From assembly GCF_030409315.1 (NCBI RefSeq), contig NZ_JAUFPS010000028.1, positions 124,001 to 188,000 of the forward strand: 64,000 bases of DNA, in the 5' to 3' direction. Numbering within the stretch: the first letter of the stretch is position 1; the number at the start of each line of letters is the position of its first letter. The translations under genes and the position numbers were made by a program. This document shows positions 1 through 9,248 of this stretch, in pieces. The notes under the pieces were generated by a model. The model was not told where the DNA came from. It searched no databases and worked only from the letters and a program-made list of their open reading frames with translations. Source of the DNA: Mucilaginibacter flavus (lineage in GTDB: Bacteria; Bacteroidota; Bacteroidia; Sphingobacteriales; Sphingobacteriaceae).

Positions 1-1753
1 CAGTCCATTTGTAATGAGCATCGTAAGGAGCAACAGTTATTCCTGTTATTGAACCTTTGGTGCCACATGATGGCCTTGTAATTTGAAGATTATCAGCGTT
101 AATTTTAACAGATTTATCTTCTATAGTAAATGTTTTTGTTTGTTCACAAGCTGTTCCGAATGCAATTTTTAGGGTATAGGTGCCTGCGTCCACATCTTTA
201 AGGTCGAGGTTTGTGCTTATTAATTTATTATTGTTATCGTACCAACGAAAGCCTGTTGAATAAGGCGTTACAATACCCGTTATTGAACCCTTGTTGTTAC
301 ACGTGGCGCTTGTAATGGTCGCTTTTGAATCATCAATATTTAAACCAGTAAAATATCCTGTCAAATTGTTAAATGTGGCAGAGGCCATAACATAGCTATC
401 TACAACGCCATTATATGACCATTTTCCATTTGCGTCGGCATTGATTGTTGCAAAATAGGTTTTAGGATTGGGTGGCGTAGCACACGCGCAATCAGCTTTA
501 AAAAGTTCTATAACTGCATTTGGAGTGGCCGTTCCGCTAACCAAAGTGGGCGATACACTGGTTATTTTTACTTGGGGCAGTAAGTCGCCATCTATATATC
601 CCACGAAACTATTTTCGCCTACGCAAAATATGCTGTTTCTTGTAATCTTATATTTACCGTGCGGATCATAACCTATGCCATCTTCTACATAGGCTATCAA
701 ATTCTTTTGTGAGGGATCATCGCCGCCAATAATTACTTCGGCATCTACACCCAAACCAATAGCATACTCCGCAATACTCTGACTAAATTCATTGAAGTTT
801 AATTTGCCATCATAATCTGTATTAAAAGCGTTACCCTGAATGATGATTTTGCCACCCAACGCACCAATTTCTAATAAATCATAACCATATACGTCGGCAA
901 TAATGTTGTCTTTTATAACTGCATTTAACGGAACATTTAGAGGCATCCCATTAGTGCCGTAGGGACCGGTGATAGATACTCTGGTTTGATCTATCAAGTT
1001 GAAGCCATATGGCGCTTTTGTACCTGTGTAATTTGTGCCCATTATATTGTAGCTCAGGTCGAGACTGTTGCCATTAGGATTAGAAAAAAACAACTGAGTT
1101 ATACCTGCTATAACATTTTTGGCGTTTGCGCTTCCACCAATTACAACGTTATCACAATCAAAAATACTCATAGCGCCGCTTCGTGCTATTTCGCCTGTAA
1201 TATCTGTCCAGCAAATATTGCTTTGAAAACTACATTTCTTACCGATGTTAATATTGATGTTACCGCGTTCAAAAAAATTGCCCTTTCCCGGCATTCCAAT
1301 AACAAGGGTGTTGAAGTTTTTTATGTCAATAGCCGGGCCTCCCCAAGCAGATATATCACAATCAAACCAGATGCCATATATTTCAATGAAATCGGCCCCT
1401 TGGCAGTGAAAAGAGGTTAAATTATCTGGATATTTAAAAGCAGTACTTATTTTAATTTTAGAATCGGTAACGCCAAACTTACTGCCCGGTTGAGTAGACG
1501 CATCTATTACTAAATTAGATGTAAGGTCTGGCAATTGCAGAATCACTCTTATCGTCCTCCCCGCCTCACTCAAATCCGGCAAATTAAAATTGATATAATC
1601 CTTTTCGGCACTCCCATTAGCCGCAGCCAAAGTCAACGCCTCCCGTAAAGTACCCGGCCCGCTATCGGCATTACTGGTTACTACAAACACAGCTGCCTTA
1701 GTGGAAGTTATGATAAATAATATGGATAAGGCAAGCAGTAGTGAACGGTACAT
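1..1753 (-). CDS. Secreted beta-helix/repeat surface protein (3' end outside window)
   Basis: An open frame of 584 codons runs from an ATG at 1753 off the left edge, so the C-terminus is missing. The first 20 residues form a signal peptide (MYRSLLLAL...STKA). Residues 28-40 read NADSGPGTLREAL, the N-terminal motif of bacterial parallel beta-helix (choice-of-anchor type) surface proteins. The middle is rich in short N/G/I-rich strands such as VVIGGSANAKNVIAG, as in right-handed beta-helices. Near the edge two related modules of about 75 residues begin with SATCNNKGSITG and RPSCGTKGSITG, resembling SprB/Ig-like repeats. In Bacteroidota such proteins usually end in a type IX secretion sorting domain, but that part is not visible here. 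It is divergent from gcvP, and no substrate can be assigned. Confidence 0.75.
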   Translation of the reverse strand, partial: MYRSLLLALSILFIITSTKAAVFVVTSNADSGPGTLREALTLAAANGSAEKDYINFNLPDLSEAGRTIRVILQLPDLTSNLVIDASTQPGSKFGVTDSKIKISTAFKYPDNLTSFHCQGADFIEIYGIWFDCDISAWGGPAIDIKNFNTLVIGMPGKGNFFERGNININIGKKCSFQSNICWTDITGEIARSGAMSIFDCDNVVIGGSANAKNVIAGITQLFFSNPNGNSLDLSYNIMGTNYTGTKAPYGFNLIDQTRVSITGPYGTNGMPLNVPLNAVIKDNIIADVYGYDLLEIGALGGKIIIQGNAFNTDYDGKLNFNEFSQSIAEYAIGLGVDAEVIIGGDDPSQKNLIAYVEDGIGYDPHGKYKITRNSIFCVGENSFVGYIDGDLLPQVKITSVSPTLVSGTATPNAVIELFKADCACATPPNPKTYFATINADANGKWSYNGVVDSYVMASATFNNLTGYFTGLNIDDSKATITSATCNNKGSITGIVTPYSTGFRWYDNNNKLISTNLDLKDVDAGTYTLKIAFGTACEQTKTFTIEDKSVKINADNLQITRPSCGTKGSITGITVAPYDAHYKWT

Positions 1754-1816
1754 AATAAGTTAGCATCTAAAATACATTTTTTTCCTGTAAACGCTTTGTC
1801 AATATGGTATTACGCA

Positions 1817-1848
1817 ATTGTTACTCAATTTGTAAAAGTGTACCTTTG
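1817..1848 (+). promoter_or_regulatory. Bacteroidota-type promoter of gcvP
   Basis: ATTG at 1817-1820 (-33 element), a 20-nt spacer and TACCTTTG at 1841-1848 match the Bacteroidota primary sigma consensus (TTG and TAnnTTTG). The -7 box ends 27 nt before the gcvP ATG, giving a short leader of about 20 nt. There is no room for a glycine riboswitch. Confidence 0.7.
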
Positions 1849-1875
1849 CGCTAAATTTAAGGGGACGACTACTTC

Positions 1876-4785
1876 ATGAAGCTTAACGCAGATTACCAGG
1901 AACAATTCCAATCGAGGCATATTGCTCCAAATGAGGCCGATACGGCAAAAATGTTAAAAACCATCGGTGTTAATTCACTTGATGAACTGATAGCGCAAAC
2001 TGTACCAGACAGGATCAGGCTAAAAAATCCACTCAATTTACCGCCCGCTAAAAGCGAATTTGATTACCTCACTACTTTAAAGCAAACATCTTTAAAAAAC
2101 AAGGTTTTTAAATCGTTCATTGGCAAGGGTTATTATGATGTGATTGTGCCGGGCGTTATTCAGCGTAACATTCTCGAAAATCCGGGATGGTATACCCAGT
2201 ACACGCCTTACCAGGCAGAAATTGCCCAGGGACGTTTACAGGCCTTATTAAACTTCCAAACCATGGTAATTGACCTTACCGGTATGGAAATTGCCAACGC
2301 ATCGTTATTAGATGAGGGCACTGCCGCTGCCGAAGCTATGTTTATGCAGTACAGCCTGCGCAAAAACAATGCTGCCAATGTGTTCTTTGTATCTGAAGAA
2401 CTTTTCCCGCAAACTATTGATATTTTAAAAACCCGTTCTGAGCCTTACGGCATCGAACTGCAAATAGGCGATCACCGCACTGTTGAGCTAACCGAAAATA
2501 TGTTTGGTGCTATAGTTCAATACCCTGCAGGTAATGGCGCTGTTTATAACTACACAGATTTTGCCGCTAAAGGCCACGAAAAAGGTATTAAACTAACCGT
2601 TGTTGCCGATATCATGAGCCTGGTGCTGTTAACGCCTCCGGGTGAGTGGGGTGCCGATATTGTTGTTGGTTCAACCCAGCGCTTTGGTGTACCAATGGGC
2701 TTTGGCGGTCCGCATGCCGCGTTTTTTGCCACTAAGGAAGAGTACAAACGCTCTATCCCTGGTCGTATCATTGGTGTAACTATTGATAGCGCCGGCAACT
2801 ATGCTTTGCGTATGGCTTTGCAAACCCGCGAGCAGCACATCCGCAGGGATAAAGCAACTTCAAATATTTGTACCGCGCAGGCATTGTTAGCTATTATGGC
2901 CGGTATGTATGCCGTGTATCATGGTCCGCAGGGAGTTAAACTGATTGCCGAAAGGATTCACGGTTTAGCTATCCTTTTAGACAAAGCCCTTGGCGAATTA
3001 GGCTACAAACAACTGAACGAAAGCTACTTTGATACGCTGAAGTTTGATGTTGCCCATTTAGCCGGCCCAATCCATTCTGAGGCCCTGAACAACGAAATGA
3101 ACTTTAGCTACAATGGCTCGGTTGTAACCATTTCTGTTGATGAAACTACCTCGGCCGAGGATATCAAAACCATTGTAAGGTTTTTTGCCAAAGTATTGGG
3201 TAAAAGCCTGACCGATGTTGATTTCGACGGATTGAAAAACGGTTTGGAAACTGTTATTCCTGCTGAATTACAACGTACTTCTGCCTACTTAACGCACGCG
3301 TTATTCAACTCGCACCATTCAGAACATGAAATGCTGCGTTATATTAAATCATTAGAGGCAAAAGATCTTTCGCTATGCCACTCTATGATCGCTTTAGGTT
3401 CATGTACCATGAAACTGAACGCTACTACCGAAATGATCCCGGTTACCTGGAATCATTTCAGCAAAATTCACCCTTTTGCACCAACCGACCAGGTAGGCGG
3501 CTACATGCAATTGTTTGATGAAATCAACAACTGGTTAAGCGAAATTACCGGTTTTGCAGCCATGAGCTTACAGCCAAACGCGGGCGCGCAAGGCGAGTAC
3601 GCCGGCTTAATGGTTATCCGCGCTTATCACCACGATAGGGGCGATACCCATCGTAACATTGCCTTAATTCCATCGTCAGCACACGGTACAAACCCTGCAT
3701 CTGCAGCCATGGCCGGTATGAAAATAGTGGTTGTTAAATGCGATGATAACGGTAACATCGACGTTGCCGATATGAAAGCCAAGGCAGAGCAATATAAAAA
3801 TGAGCTTTCGTGCCTGATGGTTACCTATCCATCTACCCACGGTGTGTTCGAAGAATCGATCATCGAAATTTGCGAAATCATTCATGAAAACGGTGGCCAG
3901 GTTTATATGGATGGTGCCAACATGAACGCGCAGGTAGGTTTAACAAGTCCGGCCAATATTGGTGCCGATGTTTGTCACCTTAACCTGCACAAAACCTTCT
4001 GTATCCCTCACGGTGGTGGTGGTCCGGGTATGGGTCCTATCGGTGTGGCTAAACACCTGGTGCCTTATTTGCCGGGTCATGCTGTGGTTGATATTGACAG
4101 GGGCAAATCTATCCACGCGGTATCGGCAGCTCCATGGGGGTCAGCATCTATATTAATCATTTCACATGCTTACATAGCCATGATGGGCGGCGAAGGTTTA
4201 ACCAACGCGACCCGTTACGCCATCCTGAATGCCAACTATATTAAAACCCGCTTGCAGGATCACTTCCCGGTATTATACACCGGTGCCAACGGCCGTTGCG
4301 CGCATGAGATGATTTTGGATTGTCGCTCGTTTAAAGCTTTCGGCATCGAGGTTACTGATATTGCTAAACGTTTAATGGACTATGGTTTCCACGCGCCAAC
4401 AGTATCTTTCCCGGTTGCGGGCACGGTAATGGTTGAGCCAACAGAATCTGAGCCTAAGCACGAGCTCGACCGTTTCTGCGACGCGATGATCGCCATTCGT
4501 AATGAAATTGCCGATGTGGCAAGCGGTGTATTAGATAAAACCGACAATCCGTTGAAAAACGCGCCGCACACGGTAGCCGTAATTACCGGCAACGAGTGGG
4601 AGCACCCGTATACACGCCAAAAAGCGGCCTTCCCGCTTCCATACGTAGCAGCATTCAAATTCTGGCCATCAGTAGGCCGGGTTAATGATACCTATGGCGA
4701 TAGAACGCTAATATGTTCATGCCCGCCATTAACAGATTACGAGTTTGAAGAAAGCGAAGTAACCACCCCGGAATACGGAACATGA
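1876..4785 (+). CDS. gcvP: Glycine dehydrogenase (decarboxylating), P protein
   Basis: A 969-residue full-length P protein of the glycine cleavage system. It decarboxylates glycine with PLP and passes the aminomethyl group to the lipoyl arm of GcvH in the cytoplasm. The PLP-binding segment [16 protein letters not shown] puts the Schiff-base lysine at about K706. Both homologous halves are present in one chain, as in the non-split form found in most Gram-negatives. The N-terminus ([20 protein letters not shown]) matches the family, supporting this ATG. It stands alone, with no gcvT or gcvH nearby, and is bounded by its own promoter and a strong terminator. Confidence 0.97.
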   Translation: MKLNADYQEQFQSRHIAPNEADTAKMLKTIGVNSLDELIAQTVPDRIRLKNPLNLPPAKSEFDYLTTLKQTSLKNKVFKSFIGKGYYDVIVPGVIQRNILENPGWYTQYTPYQAEIAQGRLQALLNFQTMVIDLTGMEIANASLLDEGTAAAEAMFMQYSLRKNNAANVFFVSEELFPQTIDILKTRSEPYGIELQIGDHRTVELTENMFGAIVQYPAGNGAVYNYTDFAAKGHEKGIKLTVVADIMSLVLLTPPGEWGADIVVGSTQRFGVPMGFGGPHAAFFATKEEYKRSIPGRIIGVTIDSAGNYALRMALQTREQHIRRDKATSNICTAQALLAIMAGMYAVYHGPQGVKLIAERIHGLAILLDKALGELGYKQLNESYFDTLKFDVAHLAGPIHSEALNNEMNFSYNGSVVTISVDETTSAEDIKTIVRFFAKVLGKSLTDVDFDGLKNGLETVIPAELQRTSAYLTHALFNSHHSEHEMLRYIKSLEAKDLSLCHSMIALGSCTMKLNATTEMIPVTWNHFSKIHPFAPTDQVGGYMQLFDEINNWLSEITGFAAMSLQPNAGAQGEYAGLMVIRAYHHDRGDTHRNIALIPSSAHGTNPASAAMAGMKIVVVKCDDNGNIDVADMKAKAEQYKNELSCLMVTYPSTHGVFEESIIEICEIIHENGGQVYMDGANMNAQVGLTSPANIGADVCHLNLHKTFCIPHGGGGPGMGPIGVAKHLVPYLPGHAVVDIDRGKSIHAVSAAPWGSASILIISHAYIAMMGGEGLTNATRYAILNANYIKTRLQDHFPVLYTGANGRCAHEMILDCRSFKAFGIEVTDIAKRLMDYGFHAPTVSFPVAGTVMVEPTESEPKHELDRFCDAMIAIRNEIADVASGVLDKTDNPLKNAPHTVAVITGNEWEHPYTRQKAAFPLPYVAAFKFWPSVGRVNDTYGDRTLICSCPPLTDYEFEESEVTTPEYGT

Positions 4786-4786
4786 T

Positions 4787-4833
4787 AAAACGTAAAAGGC
4801 CTCAGTGATGAGGCCTTTTACGTTTTAAGGATA
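4787..4833 (+). terminator. Strong intrinsic terminator after gcvP
   Basis: A perfect 18-bp stem (4787-4804 paired with 4809-4826) with a GTGA loop starts two bases after the gcvP stop. The stem is flanked by A-rich and T-rich sequence, so it may end transcripts from both directions, including the convergent transposase gene. Confidence 0.9.
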
Positions 4834-4844
4834 TTTTTTTTCAT

Positions 4845-4982
4845 GTAGAGACGCAATATTTTGCGTCTCCCCCGTGCAAATCACCCCGTGCAAATCACCC
4901 CGTGCAAATTTCGCCGTCAAATTTAAATCGTCTCTGTAAAATCGCTCTGTATAGCGGGAGACGCAAAATTTTGCGTCTCTAC
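4845..4982. repeat. REP doublet, family A, copy 1
   Basis: Two 27-nt palindromic units lie in inverted orientation at 4845-4871 and 4956-4982, with core ACGCAATATTTTGCGT or its variant. The spacer holds three tandem copies of the 14-mer CCCCGTGCAAATCA (4870-4911, the last one diverged). The arrangement is that of a REPIN, the non-autonomous doublet mobilised by RAYT transposases. It directly abuts the 3' end of the RAYT gene. Confidence 0.85.
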
Positions 4983-4996
4983 GTTGGGGGAACTAA

Positions 4997-5542
4997 TTAC
5001 ATTGGAAAATAATTGTCTTCGTTATCGCCGTTAGCCAACCAATTTTCTGGGTTTTTAAAGATATATTCCTTTACATTTTGATATTCTTTTTCATTGCGGA
5101 TCACCCGATCAAAATATCGAGGCTGCCATGAAAACTCTATTTCATTAGTTGTTGCATAAGTTTTTACTGATGCTTTGTAACCACGCATGGCCGAAGCTAA
5201 ATTCTTGCTTTGCGCACCAAATTTATTGGGCTGCCAATCAATCTTATCGGACCTGTTGATGAAAATAATTCCGTGTAGGTGATTGGGCATTAATACAAAC
5301 TCGTCTAAGTCTATGAATGGGTGATGGTTGGGGATTTCAATCCAGTTATTATAAGCTATTTCACCAATAGTGGTTTTATTTAATGAAACTTGATTTTCGT
5401 CGATTGATGCAACGATATCGCCAAAATAATGGAGTCTTTGTTTTGTGCAGATGGTAATATAATATAAACCGTTAGAACCATAATCCCAGTTTGATAAGCG
5501 GGTTGCCGGTATCCGGAATTTATTATTGAATTTCTCCTCCAT
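4997..5542 (-). CDS. REP-associated tyrosine transposase (RAYT, Y1/HUH family)
   Basis: A 181-residue single-domain TnpA_REP-like nuclease, expected to cut and join single-stranded DNA at REP hairpins. It shows the family N-terminus (GLYYITICTKQR), the HUH metal-binding motif within VLMPNHLHGIIF, and a C-terminal region with YFDRVIRNEKEY and FKNPENW typical of this group. The frame stays open upstream to 5599, but those 19 extra codons are REP repeat sequence, so the start was placed at MEEKFNNKF (5542). The gene lies between two family A doublets, which are its likely substrates. It is convergent with gcvP. Confidence 0.88.
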   Translation of the reverse strand: MEEKFNNKFRIPATRLSNWDYGSNGLYYITICTKQRLHYFGDIVASIDENQVSLNKTTIGEIAYNNWIEIPNHHPFIDLDEFVLMPNHLHGIIFINRSDKIDWQPNKFGAQSKNLASAMRGYKASVKTYATTNEIEFSWQPRYFDRVIRNEKEYQNVKEYIFKNPENWLANGDNEDNYFPM

Positions 5543-5564
5543 GAAAAATAAGGTTTGGTTCTTT

Positions 5565-5667
5565 GTAGAGACGCAATATTTTGCGTCTCCCGCATGCAAA
5601 TCACTTTTGCAAATCGCTGTTGCAAATTCGCTCGTCTGGTGGGAGACGCAAAATATTGCGTCTCTAC
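5565..5667. repeat. REP doublet, family A, copy 2
   Basis: Palindromic units at 5565-5591 and 5641-5667 are exact reverse complements of each other. The first is also identical to the left unit of copy 1. The spacer again carries several TGCAAAT words. It sits just upstream of the RAYT start codon and next to the 3' end of the MaoC gene, so the transposase is bracketed on both sides. Confidence 0.85.
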
Positions 5668-5675
5668 GTTAGGAG

Positions 5676-6137
5676 TTACGCCGTAAAATTATATATAAAC
5701 ACAATCTCACCTGTAAACGCCGGTTTCTTTTGATCTTTTATTTCAAGGGTGGTTGCCATGGTGGCTTTGATGTTGCCACGTAGATTTACCAGTCCGGCTA
5801 ATTTTACCTTAAGGCGCACTTCGCTATCAACCAATACCGCCTGGCCAAAACGCAGGTTTTCGATGCCGTAATTGATCTCCATTTTCAGGTTTTCAACCTT
5901 TACAATTTCTTTCCATAGATAGGGTACCAACGATAGGGTAAGATAGCCGTGGGCGATGGTAGCACCAAACTGGCTTTCGGTTTTAGCTCTTTCCGGGTCG
6001 GTATGAATCCATTGGTAATCTAAGGTTGCATCGGCAAATTTATTGATCTGCTCCTGGGTTATTTTGTACCATGACGAAGCGCCAAGATCGTTACCTACCT
6101 GTGCTTCAAATTCCGCGAAGTTATTAATGGTTAACAT
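5676..6137 (-). CDS. MaoC-like (R)-specific enoyl-CoA hydratase
   Basis: A 153-residue single hot-dog-fold protein of the MaoC dehydratase family, which hydrates trans-2-enoyl-CoA to (R)-3-hydroxyacyl-CoA. The catalytic Asp/His pair is visible in ADATLDYQWIHTDPERA (about D40 and H45), followed by FGATIAHGYLTLSLVPYL, the conserved strand and helix of the family. Length is normal for the NodN/MaoC group. It appears monocistronic, with the RAYT element downstream. The physiological substrate is unknown, since no polyhydroxyalkanoate or fatty-acid genes are adjacent. Confidence 0.88.
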   Translation of the reverse strand: MLTINNFAEFEAQVGNDLGASSWYKITQEQINKFADATLDYQWIHTDPERAKTESQFGATIAHGYLTLSLVPYLWKEIVKVENLKMEINYGIENLRFGQAVLVDSEVRLKVKLAGLVNLRGNIKATMATTLEIKDQKKPAFTGEIVFIYNFTA

Positions 6138-6450
6138 TTGATGGTCAGTTTATTGTTAAAGATGGCGAAGTTACAATTTTTTAGGTTTGCAGCATTACTG
6201 CACTCATTCTCTTGATCAATGCAAACGCGTATAAATAACATCAAACGGAATTTTGCCATGGTTAAAAATCAATTCTCTCCTGAACTTATTTAGCCAACAA
6301 TAGGCATAAATATTAGATGCATTTAAATTACTAAAACAATCAGTCCAATGTTAATCACGCGAAAATTTAAAATATTGATTTTCAAATATTTACATGTTAT
6401 TTTGTTTGAAATGTGTTAAGTTATGTTAACCCAATTTAGATGTTTTACCC
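6138..6450. other. Intergenic region without a recognised gene
   Basis: About 310 AT-rich bases between the MaoC start and the DNA ligase stop. It must contain the MaoC promoter; a weak -7 candidate (TAACTTCG, minus strand) is near 6155. I see no RNA gene, strong hairpin or convincing small ORF. Confidence 0.4.
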
Positions 6451-8067
6451 TTATTCGCCCAACAAAGCCTTCAAACTTTCCAGTGTATCGGCTTCCTCTT
6501 TGGGTTTATCCTGCCGCCACCGTAGGATACGGGGGAAGCGCAACGCTATGCCCGATTTATGGCGGGTAGATTTATTGATCCCTTCAAACCCTATTTCAAA
6601 AACCAGTTCGGGCTTTACGGTGCGTACCGGGCCAAATTTTTCGATGGTATTGCGTTTAATAAAATAGTCTACCTTGTTGATCTCGGCATCGGTTAAACCC
6701 GAGTAAGCTTTGGCAAAGGGTACCAGTTTATCACCATCCCAAACGGCAAAAGTGTAATCGGTATACAAATCGGCACGGCGACCGTGGCCTTTTTGGGCGT
6801 AGATCATTACCGCGTCTACCGAAAGCGGATCAATTTTCCATTTCCACCAATCGCCCCGCTTCCGGCCAACCTGGTAAGCGGCGCTTTTGCGTTTAAGCAT
6901 AATCCCTTCGGCTATCATATCACGCGATTGCTCCCTGATTTGCCCTAACTCGTCCCAGGTATCAAATTTAATCAATGCCGAAATCCGGAACACTTCGGGA
7001 TAAGCAGTAGCGGCCTGTAGCTCTTCTAATATCAGCCGCCTTTCGCTTTGTGTTTTGGCGCGAATGTCCTGGCCTTTGTATTCCAGGCAGTCATAAGCGA
7101 TAACTGCGACCGGACTCTCCTCCAATATCTTTTTACTCAGGTTTTTTCTGCCGATGCGGGTTTGCAATACATTAAAAGGCATGGGCAATCCATTTTGAAA
7201 ACTCAGAATTTCGCCATCTATCACGGTACCATCCGGCAGGGCATTTAAAAACGGATGCAATTCCGGAAATTTTTCGGTAGCCAGGTCTTCGCCACGGCTC
7301 CAGATAAAAATCTCGCCGTCGCGTTTGATCATTTGAGCGCGGATACCATCCCATTTCCACTCGGCCTGCCAGTCGGCCGGATTGCCGAGTGTGGCGCCTA
7401 CTTCATCGGGTGTTTTTTGTTTCTCGGATGTTTCCTGGATGGGGTAAGCCAGGAAAAAGGGATATGGTCTTGAAATATTTTCGGCAGCGTCCTGTTCCTC
7501 CATCAGTTGTGTAAACTGGAAGGTTTCGGGCAGCCAGCTGCCCATAATGCGGTGGGTAAGTACTGCAGCCTCCAAACCCGAAATATCGGCCAAAGCCTTA
7601 ATCACCAAATTTTGCGATACCCCAACTCGGAAACTGCCGGTGAGCAGTTTGTTAAACACAAAACGTTCCTGGTTATCCAGCATCGCCCATGAGGCTAATA
7701 GCCATTCCTTTTTCTGCTCTTCGGTTTTATCGTTCAGGTTGTTGATCTCGGCTATCCATTCAGTCAAAGTTTTACTGCTGCTCACATCGCTTTGCGGCAT
7801 GAGCAGCGCCATAGTTTCGGCCAAATCGCCAACCACATGATAGCTTTCTTCAAACAGCCATGCGGGGATATTAGATGCTTCAATGGCCCAGGTACGCACC
7901 AAGGTGGAGTTGATTTGCCGCTTAGGTTTGCGCCCGGTAAACAGGGCCAGCATGTGCATTTTATCGGTATCGGGTACGGCGTTAAAATACTCTTTTAAAA
8001 CCTTAACCTTCTCGTTGGTTTTGTTGGTTTCATCTAAAGAAAGGAAAAGTTGGGCGAAGGCTTTCAT
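6451..8067 (-). CDS. ATP-dependent DNA ligase (ligase-associated repair module)
   Basis: A 538-residue ATP-dependent ligase of the bacterial LigC/LigB-like type. It has an N-terminal DNA-binding domain (about 1-200), an adenylation domain with nucleophile K238 in EWKWDGIR and motif GEIFIWSRGEDL, and a C-terminal OB fold (KHKSGIALRFPRI). Its ATG overlaps the stop of the upstream exonuclease (ATGA, 8064-8067), so the two are translationally coupled. This pair is known from Bacteroidota and proteobacteria as part of a ligase-associated repair cassette with an Lhr-like helicase. The helicase is not in this window. It probably acts in DNA repair beside the NAD-dependent LigA. Confidence 0.93.
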   Translation of the reverse strand: MKAFAQLFLSLDETNKTNEKVKVLKEYFNAVPDTDKMHMLALFTGRKPKRQINSTLVRTWAIEASNIPAWLFEESYHVVGDLAETMALLMPQSDVSSSKTLTEWIAEINNLNDKTEEQKKEWLLASWAMLDNQERFVFNKLLTGSFRVGVSQNLVIKALADISGLEAAVLTHRIMGSWLPETFQFTQLMEEQDAAENISRPYPFFLAYPIQETSEKQKTPDEVGATLGNPADWQAEWKWDGIRAQMIKRDGEIFIWSRGEDLATEKFPELHPFLNALPDGTVIDGEILSFQNGLPMPFNVLQTRIGRKNLSKKILEESPVAVIAYDCLEYKGQDIRAKTQSERRLILEELQAATAYPEVFRISALIKFDTWDELGQIREQSRDMIAEGIMLKRKSAAYQVGRKRGDWWKWKIDPLSVDAVMIYAQKGHGRRADLYTDYTFAVWDGDKLVPFAKAYSGLTDAEINKVDYFIKRNTIEKFGPVRTVKPELVFEIGFEGINKSTRHKSGIALRFPRILRWRQDKPKEEADTLESLKALLGE

Positions 8068-9185
8068 GAAATGGTCCCTCCAGCCTCACCTAAATCCTCT
8101 CCAAAGGAGAGGATTTTATGAGCATGTTCGTTAATGTCTTCGCCTTGATTTTCAGGCTCCCTCTCCTCTGGAGAGGGCTGGGGTGAGGCTTCTTCTTCCT
8201 CGCTTCCATACAAAGTATGTACCTCATGCGCGTCAAAGCCAATCTCATTTAAATATCTTGTAAAGGTGGCCGTGTACCCATGGGTAAGGTAAACGCTTTC
8301 GCATCGGGTGGCGTCAATGGCGCTGATTAGGCCGTCCCAATCGGCATGGTCCGAGAGGATAAAACCCCTGTCGGCAGCGCGGCGGCGTTTGGCTCCGCGG
8401 ATAGCCATCCAGCCCGAGCAATAGCCAAAGCTATACGGCCCGAATTTGCGCATCCATGGTGTACCTACAGATGATGGCGGCGCTATGATAATCCCTTTCC
8501 GCACCTCTTCTTTTACTGAATCCTGGGTGATCCTTTCCGTTGGATTTAGCACCACCCCGTTACGGCGCAGGGCTTCGTTGGTATTTTCAATTACGCCATG
8601 GGTATACACCTTTCCGTTTGATAGATCGAGGTTTTGTAGGATGCGCTGGGCTTTGCCTAAGGAATATCCAACCAAAACCGTAGCCAGGCCATTGTGCAGG
8701 TTGGTTCGCCACCATTTGTTGATATCATCAAAAATTTGCGCCTGCGGTTTCCAGGTATAAACAGGCATGCCAAAGGTACATTCTGATATAAAGTGATGGC
8801 ATTGCACTGGTTCAAAAGGCGTGGAAATGCCATCATCCTCCACCTTATAATCGCCGGATACTACCCAAACCTCACCTTTATACTCTACCCTGATTTGCGC
8901 CGAGCCGATTACGTGTCCGGCCGGGTACAAGGATATGGCAACACCATTTTTCATGATGGTTTCGCCATATTCCACCGTTTGCAGTTGAATTTCGCCAAGG
9001 CGGTAAAGCAATACTTCTTTAGATAGATAATGCGCCAGGTAATGCTTATGCCCCACATAAGCATGGTCGGCATGGGCATGGGTAATCACGGCATCATCCA
9101 CAGGTTTCCAGGGATCAATATAAAATTTGCCCTGCGCGCAGTAAATGCCTTTGTCTGTAAATTCAAGTAATGGTTTTTTGGCCAT
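8064..9185 (-). CDS. Ligase-associated DNA exonuclease (metallo-beta-lactamase fold)
   Basis: A 373-residue MBL/beta-CASP-type nuclease. The metal motif HAHADH is at residues 36-41, with further ligands in AGHVIGSAQ and SDHAD and the late histidine in YLTHGYT. It belongs to the SNM1/Artemis-like exonucleases partnered with bacterial ATP-dependent ligases. The conserved fold ends around EVHTLYGS. The last 40 or so residues (about 333-368) are encoded by a family B palindromic repeat inserted in frame, giving an acidic low-complexity tail. The protein is therefore longer than expected for the family. The stop still overlaps the ligase start, so coupling survived the insertion. Confidence 0.92.
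   Translation of the reverse strand: MAKKPLLEFTDKGIYCAQGKFYIDPWKPVDDAVITHAHADHAYVGHKHYLAHYLSKEVLLYRLGEIQLQTVEYGETIMKNGVAISLYPAGHVIGSAQIRVEYKGEVWVVSGDYKVEDDGISTPFEPVQCHHFISECTFGMPVYTWKPQAQIFDDINKWWRTNLHNGLATVLVGYSLGKAQRILQNLDLSNGKVYTHGVIENTNEALRRNGVVLNPTERITQDSVKEEVRKGIIIAPPSSVGTPWMRKFGPYSFGYCSGWMAIRGAKRRRAADRGFILSDHADWDGLISAIDATRCESVYLTHGYTATFTRYLNEIGFDAHEVHTLYGSEEEEASPQPSPEEREPENQGEDINEHAHKILSFGEDLGEAGGTIS
8083..8189. repeat. Palindromic repeat, family B, copy 1 (inside a coding region)
   Basis: Inverted arms GCCTCACC (8083-8090) and GGTGAGGC (8182-8189) enclose two internal palindromes, CTCTCCAAAGGAGAG and CTCTCCTCTGGAGAG. The whole element can fold into a long hairpin. It lies in the 3' end of the exonuclease gene and is translated. 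A second copy is at 47895-48017. Confidence 0.85.
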
Positions 9186-9248
9186 GGTATAACATAAACC
9201 TTTTGAAACAGAATAAGTTTGAGGGGTAGGATGGAGAGAAGCTGAAAA

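Noticed and set aside
986..1420. Plus-strand open frame of 144 codons
   Set aside because: It is antisense to the well-supported beta-helix protein gene and lacks any family character.
1754..1875. Glycine riboswitch before gcvP
   Set aside because: The promoter leaves a leader of only about 20 nt, and no aptamer-like pairing is present.
4870..4911. Short CRISPR-like array
   Set aside because: The 14-nt units are directly adjacent without spacers and belong to the REP doublet.
5543..5599. Longer N-terminus for the RAYT protein
   Set aside because: The extra codons are REP repeat sequence; family similarity begins at the internal methionine at 5542.
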